From the NCBI GenBank assembly GCA_019359095.1, contig JAHHHZ010000024.1, positions 186,001 to 250,000 of the forward strand: 64,000 nucleotides of DNA. Direction: 5' to 3'. Below are positions 60,438 through 64,000 of this stretch, piece after piece. The notes under the pieces are model-generated. The model was given only the letters and a program-made list of their open reading frames with translations. It ran no database searches and was not told the DNA's origin. Position 1 is the first letter of the stretch, and the number at the start of each line of letters is the position of its first letter. Position numbers and translations under genes: made by a program. Origin of the DNA: Pleurocapsa minor HA4230-MV1. GTDB lineage: Bacteria > Cyanobacteriota > Cyanobacteriia > Cyanobacteriales > Xenococcaceae.

Positions 60438-61196
60438 TTATCGCATGGTTTGAGCATCAGGCAGATCGGCAATTTCCAATAGCCGTAAATAACCTTTGAA
60501 AAAATAGGGGATGATGCCGCAGGTTAAATCTAGAACATTTTTATCCATCCTGAGCGCCAAATCTCTCAGGGTTTGCTTGCCATTTAATAAGCGAGACATA
60601 TTGGCAAAAATAAAGTCTGGCAACTGCTGCTGTAAATCTTGACCGCGATGGAGTAGAGGAGCGTGATGGGGCGAACAAGAAGCTAATCCTTTGCTCCCCC
60701 AGGTAGACCATGTTGTTTGAGATTCAAACAAAATTTGTTGGAGATTAATCGAGATTAACGACAAACTAAAGCCAGCCTTGAGTAAATAATGAGCCGAAGT
60801 AGTCTCAACACTATAATTGAGAGTTCCAGTATATTCTGCTTGTAGCAAATCAAAGAAAATTTCGGCGCTGAGATTACCAATTAAAGCCTGAACCTGTTTT
60901 CGTTGAATTATTTTTCGTTGCAGCAATACATTGAGCAAATAGTAATGAGGCGATCGCATTTCGGGCTGATATCTCAGTAGCAGTACTTCCTTATTCACTC
61001 CAGGACAATAATGATTAAAGTTTCTCCGCCAAGAACGATTGGCATGATATCCTCCTTCTGTCCACAAATACTCTCCCTGGTGAAAAAACATCTCCCACAT
61101 CTGTTGCTCGTTTTGAGCTGTGATGGTCAAAATACCAGTAAATTTTTGCCGATGTAGAGAAATTAGTTGTTCCCCTAACTTACTATTTGCACTCAT
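60438..61196 (-). CDS. Stand-alone PATAN (PatA-like N-terminal, DUF4388) protein
   Basis: The 252-residue protein starts KLGEQLISLHRQKFTGILTI and has the MFFHQGEYLWTEGGYHANR pattern of the PATAN domain. This domain usually heads PatA/PixG-type response regulators in cyanobacteria, controlling phototaxis or heterocyst patterning. Here the receiver domain is absent. A helical second half with TLRDLALRMDKNVLDL ends the protein. It may compete with or bind partners of PATAN-REC proteins. Confidence 0.75.
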   Translation of the reverse strand: MSANSKLGEQLISLHRQKFTGILTITAQNEQQMWEMFFHQGEYLWTEGGYHANRSWRRNFNHYCPGVNKEVLLLRYQPEMRSPHYYLLNVLLQRKIIQRKQVQALIGNLSAEIFFDLLQAEYTGTLNYSVETTSAHYLLKAGFSLSLISINLQQILFESQTTWSTWGSKGLASCSPHHAPLLHRGQDLQQQLPDFIFANMSRLLNGKQTLRDLALRMDKNVLDLTCGIIPYFFKGYLRLLEIADLPDAQTMR

Positions 61197-61314
61197 GAAA
61201 TTTAAACCAAAGTGAGCAAAAAATTGTTTACTGCAAAATTGAACGATTAATTAACCCGTTCTAACATAGCCCATCTCAGAACGGATCAAACCAAGTTTTA
61301 AACTCAGGGTCAGA

Positions 61315-61410
61315 CTAGTATGATCGATAGACATCTGTGTATATCTAGAAGACGGTAAGTAACTTAAAAAGGGAATCTCGAAGATATTATTTTACGGGCG
61401 ATACGTATTC
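61315..61410 (+). pseudogene. Truncated duplicate of the rsmI leader and first codons
   Basis: This segment matches 63668-63791 in the same orientation: CTAGTATGATC at the start, ACGGTAAGTAA in the leader, and GGGAATCTCGAAGATATTA then TTTACGGGCGATACGTATTC in the coding part. It has lost 31 bp between two GGG triplets, removing the start codon region. It is a dead copy and marks one edge of the restriction-modification insert. Confidence 0.88.
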
Positions 61411-61437
61411 CTTAATTTTCGGGGAAAAAAGCACTGG

Positions 61438-62454
61438 CTAAAACTCAAGGTAGTATTTACCTTCATCAATTTTGTAAAACACTAGTTCGTCTGAACCATA
61501 TTCTACAAGTGTTTCTTGGGTTATAGGTTCGTATTTTTTGAGAGCATCACAACGTTCCAACTTGCCTTTAAGCCACATACCAAATATTTGTAGGCTATCT
61601 TTAGAGCGAATATTTTTATAGTTAGTGCCTTGTGTTCTCATTGGTATGACATAGCCATCGTCGGTATAAGCTATAAAATCACCTTTGGGATATTCTACTT
61701 GTGAAATCAAATCTCTATTCGCTATCAACTCAATTTCATACCAAGGACGCGGTGTGACTATACCTGTCTCAGTGTTTAATCTACCTTTGCCGAAATAAGT
61801 ATTCAAATTTGACTTAGGTATATCGGCTACTCTGGACAAAGGAAAAATAAATTTTGGCAGATTATTGTTCGATATAGTTTCAGGTTCGTATCTTTTTAAT
61901 TTCTGCCACTTGTTTTCAATTGTTGATAAAACTTTTTTCTTGCTGCTTGAAACAATATTCCCAGCTCGATCTATTTTTATGGCGTATTCTTGTGAATATA
62001 ACTCTTCCAGAAATCTAATAATCTCTTCTCGTTGCTGAGGAATTGTGACAGGTAAAGTACACTCAATATTAGTTTTTGTGCCACTAGTAGAAAAGTTAGA
62101 AGATCCGACATAAATACTTGATTCAGATTTTTGCTCAAAATAGTAAACCTTGCCGTGATAGCGTCTACCATTTGTAACATATACCCCAGAATCGTTACCG
62201 TAGCCTTTAAGTTTAGAGTTAAGCTTAATCAGAGCATCATACTTTTTCTGACTCAAACCCTCATAGAAAGCCATTCCTAGCAGCAAGCGAGAGATTCCAC
62301 CAGAATTAGCAATTTTAATAAATTCTGACTTATAAGCGTTAATGATATCAAGAGATGCATAACCAGAAGCTATGGTGACGTTTGTAGCTTCTTTAAACTC
62401 TGAATCAAGCACCTTAAGAAAATTACCGCCAAAAGCAGCTAAATTGGTAAACAT
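61438..62454 (-). CDS. NgoFVII-family restriction endonuclease (PLD-type)
   Basis: The 338-residue protein has a phospholipase-D nuclease domain with HKD motif H100-G-K102 followed by SSIYVGSSNFSTSG (Ser118, Asn120). It is preceded by NVTIASGYASLDIINAY. The C-terminal 150 residues fit the DNA-recognition half of NgoFVII-like enzymes, which use a dimeric PLD active site and need no metal. It overlaps the methyltransferase gene by 16 bp. The site cut is unknown; NgoFVII itself reads GCSGC. Confidence 0.85.
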   Translation of the reverse strand: MFTNLAAFGGNFLKVLDSEFKEATNVTIASGYASLDIINAYKSEFIKIANSGGISRLLLGMAFYEGLSQKKYDALIKLNSKLKGYGNDSGVYVTNGRRYHGKVYYFEQKSESSIYVGSSNFSTSGTKTNIECTLPVTIPQQREEIIRFLEELYSQEYAIKIDRAGNIVSSSKKKVLSTIENKWQKLKRYEPETISNNNLPKFIFPLSRVADIPKSNLNTYFGKGRLNTETGIVTPRPWYEIELIANRDLISQVEYPKGDFIAYTDDGYVIPMRTQGTNYKNIRSKDSLQIFGMWLKGKLERCDALKKYEPITQETLVEYGSDELVFYKIDEGKYYLEF

Positions 62455-63557
62455 AATTCTGCTTTTACTTTTTCTAAATAAGGTTTGATCGCTTGGGCAA
62501 AGGGTAATATGCCAACAGGAGGGACTGAATTGCCTATTTGCCTTCTCACTTCAGTGATTGTACCTTCAAAAATAAAATCATCAGGGTAGCCAAAAAGCCT
62601 TGCTCTTTCTCGATTAGTTAGTGGTCTCGGTTCAGAATAATGATAACCCCAAGTACCGCCTCCTCCCGCAGCAATAATTGTTGTGGAAGGTTTATCAGGA
62701 TCTAAACGTCGGTATACGTGGGAGATCATACCTTTGACATAATGAGGAGAATTTTGGGGAATATCTGTAAAGTTTCCCCCAGGAGGAATAAGCTTGAGCT
62801 TCTCAACAGTGCTACTTTTAATGTTTTGATGTTCATTGTTATGTTTTACTCTCTCAACACCATCAAGTGCTTTACCCGACGAAACATAATTTTCGCATTG
62901 GTGAGTTGGTTTGGGCAGATCGAAAGTACGATTTATATCTTTCCGAATACCAATAATTAATACTCGTTTCCTAAGCTGAGGCGTTCCATAATCAGCAAAA
63001 TTAACTAGATAAGGTTTAGTTACGTATCCATATCGTCCCGTTAAAGAAAAATCTTCAATAATTTGTTTAATGGCTTTACCTTTGTTAGCAGTCATCAAAC
63101 CTTTAACATTTTCGGCAATAAACATTAAAGGTTCTTTGAGTGAGACAAGATTGACAAAGTTTCGATATAGATTACCCCGCTCAGTTGTAATTCCCCCACG
63201 CTTCCAAATCATTGAAAAGTCTTGACAGGGAAAACCACCCAGAATCAAATCTGCGTCAGGGATTGTCGAGTAATCAATTTCTTGTATATCTCCACAAACA
63301 ACGTGCTTGCCTAAATTTTTCGCGTATGTTTCACAGGCTTTTTGATCGATATCGTTTGCCCAGAGAATACGAAATCCAGCTTGACTAAAACCCAAATCCA
63401 TTCCTCCACATCCTGAAAATAAAGAAACAACATTGATTTTTTCTTCAGGCTTTGGTGTTGATAGTGGTTCATCAAATATAGTTAACTGAGTCATAAATTG
63501 AGATAGTTCGGGAAAATCTTGCCTAATCGCTTTGATAGTAGTTTCAGTATTATGCAA
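62439..63557 (-). CDS. DNA (cytosine-5) methyltransferase of the restriction-modification pair
   Basis: The protein has all main C5 motifs: I FSGCGGMDLGF (47-57 from the TTG start), IV GGFPCQDFS with catalytic Cys111, VI ENVKG (149), VIII QLRKRVLIIG, and IX/X ending in RQIGNSVPP. The target-recognition region lies between VIII and IX. It protects host DNA from the adjacent nuclease. The start is uncertain: TTG 63557 (372 residues) or ATG 63494 (351); neither has a Shine-Dalgarno. It is upstream of the nuclease gene, as expected for safe establishment. Confidence 0.93.
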   Translation of the reverse strand: MHNTETTIKAIRQDFPELSQFMTQLTIFDEPLSTPKPEEKINVVSLFSGCGGMDLGFSQAGFRILWANDIDQKACETYAKNLGKHVVCGDIQEIDYSTIPDADLILGGFPCQDFSMIWKRGGITTERGNLYRNFVNLVSLKEPLMFIAENVKGLMTANKGKAIKQIIEDFSLTGRYGYVTKPYLVNFADYGTPQLRKRVLIIGIRKDINRTFDLPKPTHQCENYVSSGKALDGVERVKHNNEHQNIKSSTVEKLKLIPPGGNFTDIPQNSPHYVKGMISHVYRRLDPDKPSTTIIAAGGGGTWGYHYSEPRPLTNRERARLFGYPDDFIFEGTITEVRRQIGNSVPPVGILPFAQAIKPYLEKVKAELCLPI

Positions 63558-63718
63558 GATCTATGACTATATAATCTACAAAATGATTCTTCCTAATATA
63601 TTTTGCGATCGCGAAGCTAGTCCTTTAAGGAAGCCTAATCGTTCTACCTCAAGAAACACTGCTAATCCTAGTATGATCAGTAAACACTAGCAGATTTAAG
63701 ACGGTAAGTAATTTAAAA

Positions 63719-64000
63719 TTGGGCAAATTATATTTAGTCGGCACGCCAATCGGGAATCTCGAAGATATTACTTTACGGGCGATACGTATTCTCCAATCAG
63801 TAGATCTAATTGCTGCTGAGGACACTCGACGTACGGGTAAATTATTACAGCACCTAGCAATCTCAACGCCTCAAATTAGTTATAACGAACATAATCATCA
63901 CAGCCGTATTCAAGAATTAATTAACCGTTTACAACAGGGAGCAAGTCTAGCTTTAGTTACTGATGCGGGAATGCCTAGTATCTCCGATCCTGGAGTCGAA
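63719..64000 (+). CDS. rsmI: 16S rRNA 2'-O-methyltransferase RsmI, 5' part
   Basis: From TTG 63719 the frame is open to the window edge (94 residues). The start [43 protein letters not shown] and [13 protein letters not shown] are all signature blocks of RsmI, which 2'-O-methylates C1402 of 16S rRNA. No in-frame ATG lies nearby upstream. Its leader and first codons are duplicated at 61315-61410. Confidence 0.95.
   Translation, partial: MGKLYLVGTPIGNLEDITLRAIRILQSVDLIAAEDTRRTGKLLQHLAISTPQISYNEHNHHSRIQELINRLQQGASLALVTDAGMPSISDPGVE

Noticed and set aside
1-64000. tRNA, rRNA, tmRNA or 6S RNA genes
   Set aside because: I looked in the spacers for cloverleaf landmarks such as GGTTCGAATCC-type T arms and found none I could support.

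Overview
This window comes from a cyanobacterial chromosome. The HIP1 octamer (GCGATCGC) is scattered through genes and intergenic DNA. Several families are typical of cyanobacteria: DUF3155, DUF3172, DUF3134, a Trp-rich TIGR02450 protein, CCB-type b6f assembly factor, CrtD carotenoid desaturase, SLH/OprB porin, and a probable SqdB. Short heptanucleotide tandem repeats lie between genes. Moderate AT content and repeat-rich spacers would suit a Pleurocapsa/Stanieria-like or filamentous strain, but I cannot name the genus.

Layout. 1-19 kb is mostly housekeeping: end of a probable sulfolipid gene, a GH13 enzyme, leuA, a HicB/HicA pair, RNase Z, an SLH porin, murF, folE, an SDR, accA, a degenerate REC/HD-GYP regulator, an MnmC-like methyltransferase and glmS. 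A broken iron superoxide dismutase fragment lies at about 6.1-6.3 kb. 19.5-21.3 kb is a lone AT-rich gene coding for a nuclease-like domain joined to a DGQHR domain. 21.4-45 kb is again core: gnd, Rieske protein, gyrA, glycosyltransferase, histidine kinase, CCB factor, a Wzc/Wza exopolysaccharide pair, hisS, pyruvate dehydrogenase E2, a UbiH-like flavoprotein, a zinc-ribbon/DUF1611/racemase cluster and crtD.

46.0-47.4 kb is an IS110-like element lying 9 bp upstream of the crtD start codon. It has a 13-bp inverted repeat at its ends and a foldable non-coding 5' segment. 47.5-55.8 kb is the main accessory region. It holds a HTH regulator with operators, a replication-like gene, a single-domain tyrosine recombinase, small DNA-binding proteins, and a chain of seven unrecognised genes at 51.0-55.8 kb, several joined by TAATG/ATGA overlaps. 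One of these codes for a collagen-like fibre protein with three near-identical 102-bp repeats. No capsid, terminase or portal gene is recognisable, so this is a phage-like, satellite-like or integrative element of unknown kind. It is my main candidate for an undescribed system.

56-61 kb is core again (lipoprotein, CocE-like hydrolase, cobM, lgt, PATAN protein). 61.4-63.6 kb is a type II restriction-modification module (NgoFVII-like PLD nuclease plus cytosine-5 methyltransferase). It sits between two copies of the rsmI leader and 5' end, which looks like long target duplication. The window ends inside rsmI.

Functional links that can be read from position: lgt-cobM-cocE form one minus-strand run; Wza lies just upstream of Wzc; HicB precedes HicA; the methyltransferase and nuclease genes overlap; and the zinc-ribbon, DUF1611, racemase and DUF3134 genes run head to tail.
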